From Pleurodeles waltl (taxonomy: Eukaryota > Chordata > Amphibia > Caudata > Salamandridae): 64,000 nt of DNA. This document shows, one piece after another, positions 32,647 to 43,014 of this stretch. A program made the position numbers and the translations under genes. The stretch spans positions 421,865,776 to 421,929,775 of the forward strand of contig NC_090442.1 in NCBI RefSeq assembly GCF_031143425.1, read 5' to 3'. Each line of letters starts with the position of its first letter. Position 1 is the stretch's first letter. Under the pieces are notes generated by a model. The model was not told where the DNA came from. It made no database searches and saw nothing but the letters and a program-made list of their open reading frames with translations.

Positions 32647-33929
32647 GATGGAGGCACTTGAAGCGCCTCTTGATCTTGAGGAGATAAGGTCCATTATCCG
32701 TGAGCTCGCATCCGGTAAAACGCCGGGCCCGGATGGTTTGCCAGTTGACTTTTACAAGGCCTTCGCATCACAATTGGCACCCAGGTTGCTCCGTATGTAC
32801 GAGGAAGCTGAGCGGAGGGGTTGCCACTCAGAGGGAAGCGTTGTTAGTCTCCCTTCCCAAACCTGGGAGGGAACCAGCAGAGTTGGGATCGTACCGGCCC
32901 CTGGCAATGCTGAACACAGACTATAAAATATTAGCCAAGGCCCTGGCGGAGCGCCTTGCGCCGAGTGTGCCAGACTTGATTCACCCCGATCAGAATGGGT
33001 TTGTGCCAGCTAGAGACACCTCACATAATATTAGAAGGTTGTTCCGTGTCATGCAGTACGCGGGGCGGAATAGGCCGAGGGCGGGTTGCCTTGTCCTAGA
33101 TTTGGAGAAGGCCTTTGACTCCCTAGAGTGTCCCTACCTGTTTAAGGTGTTGCAGCGGTTTAGTATGGGGCTATCCTTCATCCGGCTGGTTAAACTGTTA
33201 TACACCAAGCCGCAGGTCCGGTTGAAGCTGGGGTCCTTGATATCGGAGCCGATCTGGGTGTGCAGGGGCACGAGACAGGGCTGTCCTCTTTCGCCGCTGC
33301 TGTTCTCACTCGCCATGGAGCCTCTAGCAGCGGCCCTGTGTAAAGAAGGGAATGACTGGGGTATCACCCTAGGGGACGGCCTGCACATAGTGTTGTTGTA
33401 TGCTGACGACCTTCTCCTGTACTTTAGAGATGTCACACAGATCCCGTCAGAGGTTGGGTTGCTGCGACAGCCTTTCGCGTTGATATCCGGCCTCAAGATC
33501 AGTTGGTCTAAGTCGTGCCTCTTCCCATTTGACCCTGGGCTCTCGGATCCGGGGCTTAGTCTGGCTGGGAATCCTGTTCCGCGGCAGCCATGCATGTTCC
33601 GATATCTGGGCATCCGAATCTACCATCGCGAGGAGGGTCTGGTTGACGGCAACCTCACAAAAGCGGTGTCTTCGATCAAAGCTCAAATGTCCTTTTGGAG
33701 GACGCTACCGCTGTCGGTGGCGGGCAGGATAGCACTCTTGAAGATGGTAGTCCTCCCGTGCCTTTTGTACTTTTTTTCCAACCTCCCGCAGTATGTTCCC
33801 CCTGGTTTCTTTAAAGCCCTGGAGTCGGGGCTGAGGGCCTTTATATGGAATGGTGGCCGATGCAGAGTTGCCCTGAGAAAGTTGTATTTGCCGCCCGACA
33901 GGACAGGACAGGACAGGATTAGTCCCTAA
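32647..33929 (+). pseudogene. L1 ORF2 fragment: reverse transcriptase
   Basis: RT blocks in order: ASGKTPGPDGLPVDFYKAF, a frame change near 32830, YRPLAMLNTDYKILAKAL, QNGFVPARDT, VLDLEKAFDSL, RQGCPLSPLLFSLAMEPL and the catalytic YADD (33399-33410), then the thumb region through 33890. The shape is that of the L1 clade. A long frame 32835-33929 is otherwise open and ends in an ACAGG repeat (33896-33917), where the frame is lost. Confidence 0.9.
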
Positions 33930-34915
33930 TCTGGAGGACTACTACCTGGCAGCCCAGTTTCAGTGGGTGTCCAGGTGGCTGGCGGGTGTCCAACTCGCTG
34001 ACATGACATCCGAGCGAGGTCCCTGGTCGCTGCTGCAGATTCAGCACTTATTCCATCCACTTGCGCGGGCACCGACTCCGCAACAGATATTCCTCAGGGT
34101 AGCCCATAGATGTTTTCGTAGATCCCTCCGGCTCACAGGGCGAGTAGTCCCATTTGCGCCAGCCTTAGCGCCCTCGGGCACGCTGCGAGGTCCTAGGGTC
34201 ACATCAGACTCAGAACTACGCGTGTGGTATGAGGTTGAGCTGTGTACACTGGGCGATCTTTACGAGGAGGGCCAGTTGCTTTAGTTTGCTAGGCTTCAGG
34301 AGCTGGGGTTGCCGCCCTGACAGTTCCTCCTGTACAGTTCCTTGTTGCGAGCCCTGAGATCCGGATGGGGGGATATCTCGGTGGCTCCACCCTGCATCTG
34401 CTGATTCAGTACTTACAGGTGATGGGTCGGGTCGACGCTTGATTAGCTGGCTTACAGACGCGTTGCGAACTCATATTGTCCTGGAGAGTGGCGCACTACG
34501 TACGGCCTGGGAGGAGGATGTGGGTAGTCCAATCACGGAGGCGCAGTGGAAGTTAGCTCTTTCGGGCCACCTTAACATACCCCGTAATTCCAGATTTCGG
34601 CTAATTCAGTTCTACATAGTTCACAGAGCCTACCTCACCCCGGCTCGTGTGAATAAATATTTCGCCTGCCGGGATGTGGCCTGTCCCCTTTGCCACAGAG
34701 TGGGCGTAGATGTGCTGCACATGGTGTGGTCCTGCCCTAGTTTGTGCTCCTATTGGAGGGCGGTAATCAACAATTTATCGGACTGCACGGCGTGGCAGGT
34801 CCCGTTCACCTGGGAGGCGTGTGTACTGGGATTGTTCCCTAGAAGTAAGCGGCATAGCAGAGGTGCGCTTTACGGACCTGGGACTCACTGTGGCAAAGCG
34901 ACTAGTGACTCGTAG
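33930..34915 (+). pseudogene. L1 ORF2 fragment: C-terminal region with Cys/His motif
   Basis: Two frames. The second (34439-34915) carries CPLCHRVGVDVLHMVWSC, a C-x2-C-x8-H-x4-C motif like the C-terminal zinc-binding motif of L1 ORF2. Frame breaks near 33920 and 34285. Confidence 0.8.
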
Positions 34916-35789
34916 GTGGAAATCGCCAGACCCCCCCTCTGGTGCAGGCTTGGAGACGCTCTCTTGAGGTATGGGCGGGGGCCGAGGGAGTAGCATTGAA
35001 GAGGGAGGAGGTGTTGGGGCAGCGCCAATTTCCATTGTCAGCTGGCTGGGAGGAGCTGATGGTGCGATTGCGGAACATGAGCGGGGATCCAGGAGACGGG
35101 GATTTGGTTTAGCGCGAATGAGAGCCTGTTAATGTTGTGGTGCGCTGCGTTGGGGGAGTGTGTGTGTGACCTAGCGTGATTTGATGCAGTGCTGGAAGTC
35201 GGAAAGGCACAGTTTGCGGGATTTGGCGCCTGGCTCAGCCCCTCTTCCTGAATGCCGGGTTGATGCAGATTAATCCTCAACCTGATCGGAAGGTGATTAA
35301 GTGGAGCTTAATTGTATGGATGCCCAGTAACCAGCAGTTGTTATTGTTTGTACGGTTTGATTTTTTAAATGTTTTTAGTATCTGCCCTCTCTATACTGAC
35401 ATTTGAGCTCCAAACTATGCGATGGGAGTATTGGTGCAACGACTGGTGTTGTCTTGTAATGTACTCACTAAACAGCTATTAGCTGCTTCTTATCCCCTCA
35501 TACCGCAGTTGCAAGCCATCTTAATATTAGTGGGATAATCCTGATAAGAGTGTGCGGTGGAGCCCAATTCATAGAGGGTTCAGAGGATAAACCAAATACC
35601 TGGACTGACATTAGCCATGTTACTTGACCTGTTGCACTGATTTGTCATTATTCAGCTGAGTAGTTATCCAGTTGAAGCGAAGCCACACAATGCATTATGT
35701 CTAAATGTAATTGGGTTATAATTATGTTGTAAAGTTGTGATAAAATGCCAATAAACAGATTCATGAAAAAAAAACTGGTGACTTTCTGT

Positions 35790-36880
35790 GTTTTTTTTTT
35801 ACTTAACACAGTACTTAACATGTTATGTTTTAATAGACATTTTCACATAACTATAATGTCCCTGTGACACAAAACCATCCTGCTTCCCCCTTTACCTGGA
35901 GGATTTGCTGATGATCCTCCCCTGTGGTACTCGCAATGCCACAAACACCGACACCAGAAACAGAAAAGGGACAAAATATTAGAGAAAAAGCTCCAGGCAG
36001 GCAGAAAACATGAAAGACTAACAATGGACTTCTCCCAACAGAAAAAGGAAGCGGGTGGCCAGACAGCGTGCAACAGACTTCTGGGGCCCATTCCAGAGGG
36101 AAGAATGCTGATGGAACACACGAGGAGAACAGGAACCGAGGAGACAAGCAGGAGGATGAAAAGGACACACATCACAACCCCGATGAGGTGGAAGTGAGGT
36201 CCGGTGAAGCCAGCGCGAATGAAGATCCCCAGGAGACCTTGTGCAAAGATTGGTTGACAGCACCAGATGGGACGGAGCAGCCTGCCACAACTCAGGAAAG
36301 TTGTGACCAGTGTGGTGATTAAACAGGAGATAGGTCCAAACGGGAAGGAAGAGAGGGGAAGCAGGGCACTTACTGCATGATACCACCTGGAGTTAACAAA
36401 TATAGCCCCATGCCATTATGGTACATGTAAGTTTGTTTACCTCTCCTATCCTACCATCAATGTGCGTCACTTACACCTGGCAGATAACTCCCCTTCCTGG
36501 ACTGGAGAGGGGATAGAAAGAGGGTAGCTCCATGGAGGCACAGTCAAGAAATGAGAATTCCATTTCCGGATCTCTTTGTCTCCATCCCTCACACTGCATA
36601 TTTTTGTTTTTGGAGTTGTATTTGTTCCCTTTCTTCTTCCACGTAAGATGAGCAAAAGTCTTCCAAACATAGACAGAAAAAGAGAAGACAACAGCATGAG
36701 CTTTGTGGTGCACGGGTGAAGGGAAAGTGACAATATTAGGGGAATGCTTTACTCACTGGATTGTCCCTGTTCTTCTGAGGGTGCTGACGGTGGCAACCAT
36801 CTTCTGAACAATGAAAGAGAAGAAACAGAATTTCATCACAGCGCCTGTCAGGATGTTGAAGATGATTACCCATGTGTACC
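35790..36880. other. No recognised gene
   Basis: Contains ORFs of 80-122 codons on both strands (for example 36068-36322) with low-complexity composition and no known motif. Probably repeat-derived. Nothing can be assigned. Confidence 0.45.
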
Positions 36881-37310
36881 CTTGAACACTCATTTATCAA
36901 TCATTATTTTTTGATTTGCTAATGCAAAAACTGTTCTAGTATCAAGTGAGCTAGTAGAGAATTCAAAATATGCAAAATCAACAAGCCTCTGAAGCCATAT
37001 TTCTACCTGTCCCTCCCACAATCCCTGTAACTGTTGTTTTTCAGTGAATTTTGAAGTTTTTTGTAAATGTAAAGTAACATATTACTACAATTCATTATTA
37101 TAACGTTGTTTTAACCTTTGTTTCTTTCAGTGAATTTCTACTTTTTTTTAAATTGCAAAGTAAGATGTGAATCGTTGTGCGTTGCACAGGGTTGGGCGTA
37201 GGCTGAATATGTGATGTTACAATGTAAAGAGTGCTTTAAATAAGGCAGATTTACTGTCTGTGTCAACAATTCACTCATTATTATAATCACATTTAGATTT
37301 GTGAATGTTG

Positions 37311-37700
37311 TGGCAGCCAATCAGATCTTACCTTAAGATCTGTCAGCTCTGCAGTACGAAATATATATTTTTTTCAATGATAATATCTCTAAAACTACAT
37401 AATTGAATTACATCAAATCACAAAAATCACGCTTTCTGACAGGTTTGGTCTAATTCCATTCAACTGTTTTTGCTATATCAGTGTCTAATTTTCCTATGGA
37501 AAAATGAATGGGGAAGAAGCGCCCACCTTTTTCTCAGCTCCCACTTGATGGATCATCACAAAACTTTCCAATGAGGAGCTGAGGTGGATGAACGTTTTTC
37601 TGGAAAGTTTCATGAAGAGTTGTAAAAAGGTGCCAAAGTTATAAGCAAACCAAAAAATGTTTTGTCCAATGGAAAAGTGGTACTAACTATAACAAGATAA
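37311..37700. repeat. Dispersed repeat copy 1 (CCAATCAGATCT...)
   Basis: Shares with 38811-39015 an initial CCAATCAGATCT...AGATCTGTCAG inverted pair, TTTCATGAAGA, and CACCAAAGTTATAAGC-like phrases. No coding capacity. Confidence 0.65.
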
Positions 37701-37924
37701 CATTGGCACCCACTGAATAATATTAATAAATATATATAAATATATATTGTTGCAATAGGTTGGTATTGGGTCCAAAAGCCCGGTGCTCACACTCAGATGC
37801 GCTGGTACCCTACCAGCGTTAGTTATATGAATTATACATGCAGTGGTTCACCTGTGGAGAAATAACACTTATTTCTCCACAAATGCACCACAGTATGCAT
37901 AATAAATATATATATATATCTGTG

Positions 37925-38007
37925 TAACGTCCCTGTAACCTTTGGTTTTTTAACTGAATATATATATATATATTCACTTAAAAAAAACAAAGGTTACAGG
38001 GACGTTA
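37925..38007. repeat. Palindrome with 20-bp perfect arms and an AT core
   Basis: TAACGTCCCTGTAACCTTTG at 37925-37944 is the exact inverted complement of 37988-38007. The centre is T/A runs flanking an (AT)n core, so the whole 83 bp can extrude as a cruciform. Confidence 0.9.
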
Positions 38008-38280
38008 TGGTTAGGATCAGAATATACACACACAAAACCATAAACATTCAGATGTTATAGTTAGAGTTATTTCAAGTAACTATAACTCGTGCCCTTATCT
38101 AACTATAACTTGCACCCTCGCCATGCTCAGTTTTCAGATCAATAATTTTACAGCAAATGTTGCAATGATTTTATCAATGATGGCATACAAGATGCAATTA
38201 CTGATGTAATATGTGGGGTAATTAGCAGTGCATGTAACCTTTGGGTTTTTTTTTTGTATAAATTCTAAGGTTTTTTAAAT
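37955..38280. repeat. Dispersed AT-rich repeat, related to 30437-30802
   Basis: Second copy of the repeat next to the L1, sharing the AACTATAACTCGTGCCC region and GGTAATTAGCAGTGCATG. It overlaps the right arm of the palindrome. Confidence 0.6.
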
Positions 38281-38429
38281 GCTAATTCCTAACTCTAACA
38301 TCCCTGTAACTTTTGTTTTTCCAATCAATTTCTATGTTTTTTTAAACCTATGGCAGAGTCCTGCTGCAAAACCACTGCGTCCATCCACCCCTCACACAGG
38401 CTTTAGCCGTCAAAAAACAGGGGACAAAA

Positions 38430-38600
38430 AGCAAGCAGAAATCAGTAAAAACAAGGGAAAAGCAAGGAAAAGGCATACAAAAACAGACGGAAAAGCAAGG
38501 AGAAGGCACTCAAAAAACCATGGGAAAAAGCAAGAAGAAAGACGTGCAAGCGAGGGAAAAACAAGGAGAGGGCGCACAAAAAATGGGACAGGAGCAAGAA
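38430..38600 (+). repeat. Purine-rich tandem repeat
   Basis: Four imperfect units of about 33-36 bp built on AAAAGCAAGGAGAAGGC. A 138-codon Lys/Arg-rich ORF (38279-38695) spans it but is a by-product of the composition. Confidence 0.65.
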
Positions 38601-38810
38601 GTCCTTTAAAAAAAAATTGCAAGCAAATTCACAGATCCACTACGATTTCACGGCAAAATTTTAAGAAACATGTTTTTGGCCCCAACCAGGCTTAGGGGGG
38701 TCACGGTATGCCAACCCTGCCCCCTTTTGTTTTAAAAAAAAAACTTTTTTCTTGGGACATGACTGTGTCCAAGTCCCAAGATAGTTGCCAGCACTTCCCG
38801 GTTGAAGTGT

Positions 38811-39015
38811 TGGTAACCAATCAGATCTCAGCATGAGATCTGTCAGATCCACGGAGGATCCGTGTCCCTAGAAATACAAATTTCTTTTTTCTCGAGTAAA
38901 TCAAAAACGACTGAATGGAAAGTCGGCAAGGTAGGGTACTGTTTTGGGAAAATGTCATGAAGATTTGTCAAACGGCACCAAAGTTATAAGCCTATGGAAA
39001 CTAGGTCCTAACTAG
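38811..39015. repeat. Dispersed repeat copy 2 (CCAATCAGATCT...)
   Basis: Shorter copy of the repeat at 37311-37700, in the same orientation. Confidence 0.65.
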
Positions 39016-39860
39016 AACTACCTACTGGTGACTGCCAGAAGGTAATATATACATATAATATCAATATAATTTTCCAGGAACGCGGCACCCGAGTAGGTCC
39101 TGGGCTCGAAACGGGCAACACTGCAACATAGCACACCTGTTTCTGGGCAACGCACTTTCCTATGGAGCCCAGTCCGTAATGAGGGATGGGCGACTTGTTG
39201 ACTAAGACTGACCGCAACAAGCAGTTGATATAAGTAAGTGACCTGTTACCTTTCATTGACTTTATTCGAGTCTAGGCACTTTTTCCTGGAGAAATTATGT
39301 TTTGTTGGTCCTGAGGAAGCGTCACTGGACCCTTTGTGGCCACCTAGACGCGAAACATGTCGACCTTATGCTAGAGGAACTTGAAGAGGTTTTCATCTTC
39401 CTAGCTGAGGGTGAGTGCGGTTGAGCATTATTTCCTCCAGCACTCCCTGCATTTGTTTTTCATCTTGGCCTGGACCTTTCTTTACTGAATTATTAAATGT
39501 GATGTTTGTGGTTCAGAGTCAATTTTATTCACTTTTTCCTTTTCTCCTGTACACATCTTTAGTGTGTGTCCCTTGCAGGCACGCGCATCATTGGAAATAT
39601 ATTTCCCGGGTAAGTGCCACCCCTTCCTCTTTGAAAGGGTGGCCCATCAGACATTGCAGTGCTGGTCTGATGTGGAGCTTTGCCCAGTGATGAAGCTTGA
39701 CATCCTACAGGATGTGTGAGGGCTGCTTTGCTACAGATTATTTCTGCTTCCCTGTAGGCTAGTTGTGTTTCTTTATTTGTTTGTGGAACATTGTACTGTA
39801 TTAATATTATTAGTCTTGTTAGGGAGAGTGTACACTGGACCAATAATCTCCCTCTTCCCT
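39016..39860 (+). mobile_element. Penelope-like terminal repeat fragment (inferred)
   Basis: Non-coding block with a well-formed hammerhead at 39307-39365. Identified as Penelope-like only because of the ribozyme type and its resemblance in layout to 19612-20488. Borders approximate. Confidence 0.5.
39307..39365 (+). ncRNA. Hammerhead ribozyme motif, best formed in the window
   Basis: GGTC, CTGAGGA, extra A, GCGTC...GACGC, GAAA, CATGT, C, GACC. Stem I GGTC/GACC (39307-39310, 39362-39365), stem II GCGTC/GACGC (39319-39323, 39347-39351) with 23-nt loop, stem III AC/GT with a 2-nt loop. Cleavage is predicted after C39361. All invariant core bases are present. The extra A at 39318 is shared with the motif at 20093-20148. 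Confidence 0.7.
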
Positions 39861-39918
39861 CTGGTCTTATTTACAGTATATACATATATACAGAGAGAGA
39901 GACCAATAGATAGAAAGC

Positions 39919-39993
<75 letters not shown>
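39919..39993. repeat. (GATA)n microsatellite
   Basis: About 19 uninterrupted GATA units. Confidence 0.98.
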
Positions 39994-41494
39994 TGCTTCA
40001 TCATCTAACTGATAATGCAACTAGGTATTAACAGAAAAATTGTAAAACTAGAGAGGTGATTGGCATTTTCTTCTTTTGCTTGAAAGTCTTTTAAGACGTT
40101 CTGTAAAAAGTAGTTGTAAACTTTGATGTTTTCATCCATTGCTGGCAGACTGGATTAACTTCAACAAAAAACGGATTAAACAGTGGCACGGTGGATTTAC
40201 CTTCTTGGCAACTGGATTTACTGGAAGTACCCCATGCCTTGTGGTTACACCTCCAGGTAGGATTTGTTGATCTCCCAGTAGAGCTTAAGTTGATTTGCTA
40301 ATGCTGTCAGTGGCTAGTTTGTTGTCTTTGGCTCTTTGTGACACAGCACTTCAGGTCTCATGAATGTAGCCATCCGGATTTTAACTAACCTTAAGTGGTC
40401 ATGGAGCATGATGCTGCAGATCACTTGACGTAAACAGTTTACCACTCCTAAAACTTGTAAAGGCAACACATAACACTGCTCAGAGCACCTGCTTTACTTT
40501 CATCTCATTCTATTGCAACCCCAGTCCTGACCCTTGTTTCCGATCAGATTTAAATAGAATTTCAACATCAAAACTATGCAGCTCACAGTGGAACAAAAGA
40601 TCAAATGTGTGCAAAATGTAAAGCAGGTTGAAATGCAATAAGTAATAAAAAGGCGGATAGTACATCAGTCATAGATGAGTACACACAGTATTGTGCACTT
40701 AAGGACAGCAAAACCTCTCCTCTGTCTTTCAGGGCACATTCACCCCTCACCTGAGCCACCTGTAAGCAGAGTCAGAACTGTCCCATCAACAAAAAGTAGC
40801 ACACAAAGAAAATCAGACTTTCTTACAGTTTTTGAAAAAGGCCATTAATGGTCTAGTAAATGTCCACCTTCCATATAGGAGATGCAGCCTAGTGGTTCGC
40901 GCTGGTGAGGTTTGGAACATGGGGAGTCTTGTTAGAATCTCAGCACAAGGTTAGGTTATCATTGTGTGATTTTGGGCAAATTGTTTCATTTCTCTGTTCC
41001 TATATAAAGGGAAATGTGTAACATAGCCTGATTCTGTTGTAAAGTTCTCTAATGCTCGTAGGCCAGGCTTCCAGTCCAACAAAACTGAAATCACTATCAG
41101 ACATAAGAATACAAACATAACTAATGTAAACCCAGGACGAAATGTGTGTTCTTGTCATATTGTTTGTAGATCAACAAATGAGGCAAGGGGTGTAAGCTAC
41201 CGTCTGCCAGTGTCTATCTCCAGAGCGTGCCTCTTTTATTGGCCGGTACTGAGAGTGAAGGATATTTGTTCATCTCTGTTTTTAGGTCTTGTTCCACGTT
41301 ATTGGTCAGGACTTGTAGATAATTTTCGAAGAACTTAACCAGAAAGGGGGGGGGTCATAGCTATGTTTTCTACAAAATGTGAGCAGAAAGACCAGGCATA
41401 AAAATACAGCACCATACATGCATCCCCAAGTCTAGGGCCGGGGCAGCCCCCTATTGATCTTGAATTTGTTTTAACACTTCTGCATTCTGCAGCA
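39994..41494. other. Mostly unassigned, includes a SINE
   Basis: No coding region seen. A SINE-like stretch lies at about 40880-41070. A G run occurs near 41346. Confidence 0.5.
40880..41070 (+). mobile_element. Degenerate tRNA-derived SINE
   Basis: GCCTAGTGGTTCGCGC resembles a pol III A-box region and TTAGAATCTCAGCAC a decayed B-box. TGTGATTTTGGGCAAATTG is the body motif shared in type with the SINE at 11105. The tail is diverged. Confidence 0.5.
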
Positions 41495-41774
41495 CACATA
41501 AAAGCAGCAAAATGCCATGGATGATTGTTTATGTGCAGGAAGGATCCCCTTTCTGCACATAAACAATCACACCCCTCAACGCAGACACCCTTCCACTATG
41601 GTGCAAGGATGCCTGCATTGGCGCAGGCTGCTTAATTTAGCGCTGGTGCAGGGGGAAATGCAGGGATGTGCCGTATTCTTGTAAATAAGGTGCATCCCTG
41701 CTTTTCAAATTTGGCACGGTGCTGCTAATTTTAGCACACCCCCACGCTGCACCAGTTTCTTGTAAATCTGGCCC
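41495..41774. mobile_element. Serial-hairpin element (GGGCCAGATTTACAAG type), 5' truncated
   Basis: Successive hairpins: GATTGTTTATGTGCAG/CTGCACATAAACAATC, AGACACCC/AGGATGCCT-like, AGGGATGTGCC/GGTGCATCCCT, GCTGCTAATTTTAGCA. The right end CTTGTAAATCTGGCCC looks terminal; no matching left end was found. Related hairpins occur at 60466-60725. Confidence 0.7.
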
Positions 41775-43014
41775 ATAGTCCCGGATTTAATAAGGCTTCA
41801 CGACGGCGCTATGGCAAGGCAATGATATTTACTATCCAATGCAAAAATTGTTTTGCTCTGGAAAGGTGAACTTTTCACAGCACAAAAAATTATTTGCCCA
41901 ACTTTTTGTTGTTTTGTGTCAAGGGGACATTAGTGTGGCAGATCCACACAACCACCAATAGATTTTCAGATAGCAAGGTCAGACTGTACATCAGCTACAA
42001 ACAAGGGAAACATGTTAATTTTTTAAGACAACACGAATGCTTGGGAACCTTTTGAGTTTGTCTACGCACAGAATTTTGTACTGGAAGGCTATGCCTCTAG
42101 TGCAACTCAGGTCCACTTCCCTCCTCTTAGTCTGGTCAGTGAAACTAAGTCACGCAGGCTGGAAGTGCTGAATACTAGCATGGGAGAATGCCAAGCATGT
42201 CAGGTGCATGTCTAGATTTCATGGTTCACTGCAAAGGTCACATGCAACAGCCTCATCACCTCATGACTCGGATTAAAGACATAATTACTGAGACAAACAT
42301 CTGGAACTAGATCCCATGTTTTATTCACAGCACTGCTATTTTATGCTGCACACATCACCCACGATTATATTTCCACTGTCAGGTCAATACCTTTTGTTTT
42401 ATTTCTGCAACAGAACTTTTTTAGATTTGTAAAATATGTCCAAGTAACTATGAGATTAACCAGTTCCTCCGCAGTTCACTCATTGAGGGTCAACTTTTTG
42501 TATTCCATTTTGTAAAATGCTTTATAGAACAAATTCTTTGCACACTGAGGGATGTATGGCGTATGCTGAACTTGACTCTAGATTGTGGCGAGTCCTAGAA
42601 TATTGCCCTGCATTTAACATGGTCTGGGGCACAACGCTCTAGTAAATCATGTGTGTCCTGGTGAGACCCGGCACACACAATCAGAGCAATGTTCATGTCA
42701 GGCCCACTGGTCACTGTGAATGTTGCATGTTAGTGCCCTTGCCGGCGGCCCTGGTGTTGGCACCTGGAGTGCTGGTACAAGTGACTTTAACACAGCTAAC
42801 AGTGCGGCTGTCTGTCTGTGCCAAAGCAGTTCTAGCTCGGCCAAAATCCTCTGCACCAACAGAGAGGTGCTCCCTCTGACTGCAATCCCTGGGGGAGCTA
42901 CAAAGGCTTCCATTTGAAAGACCTCTTTAGGGACCTCTAAATGTAGATTACAGCCGGAATAGACTGCGATCAATGCTTCTCATCAATAACCGAAGGTTTT
43001 TGTTGCATGCACTG
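41775..43014. other. No gene or recognised element
   Basis: Mixed sequence, only short ORFs without protein-like features. Confidence 0.5.

Larger units (their letters stand above)
30820..35772 (+). mobile_element. 5'-truncated L1-like LINE
   Basis: Flanked by a 17-bp target duplication AACTGATGACTTTCTGT (30803-30819) and AACTGGTGACTTTCTGT (35773-35789), one mismatch, with an A-rich 3' end after AATAAAC. It starts within the endonuclease domain and has lost ORF1. Remaining: endonuclease end, RT, and a C-terminal cysteine motif, then about 0.85 kb of 3' UTR. A hAT-like element splits ORF2. Confidence 0.9.

Noticed and set aside
31062..34915. A host gene with reverse-transcriptase-like domain
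   Set aside because: 5' truncation, A-rich tail and 17-bp target duplication show a plain LINE insertion with broken frames.
36068..36322. 84-codon acidic ORF
   Set aside because: No recognisable domain, overlapping ORFs on the other strand of similar length; no support for a gene.
38279..38695. 138-codon Lys/Arg-rich ORF
   Set aside because: Product of the purine-rich tandem repeat; no motif and no homologous frame in neighbouring repeats.
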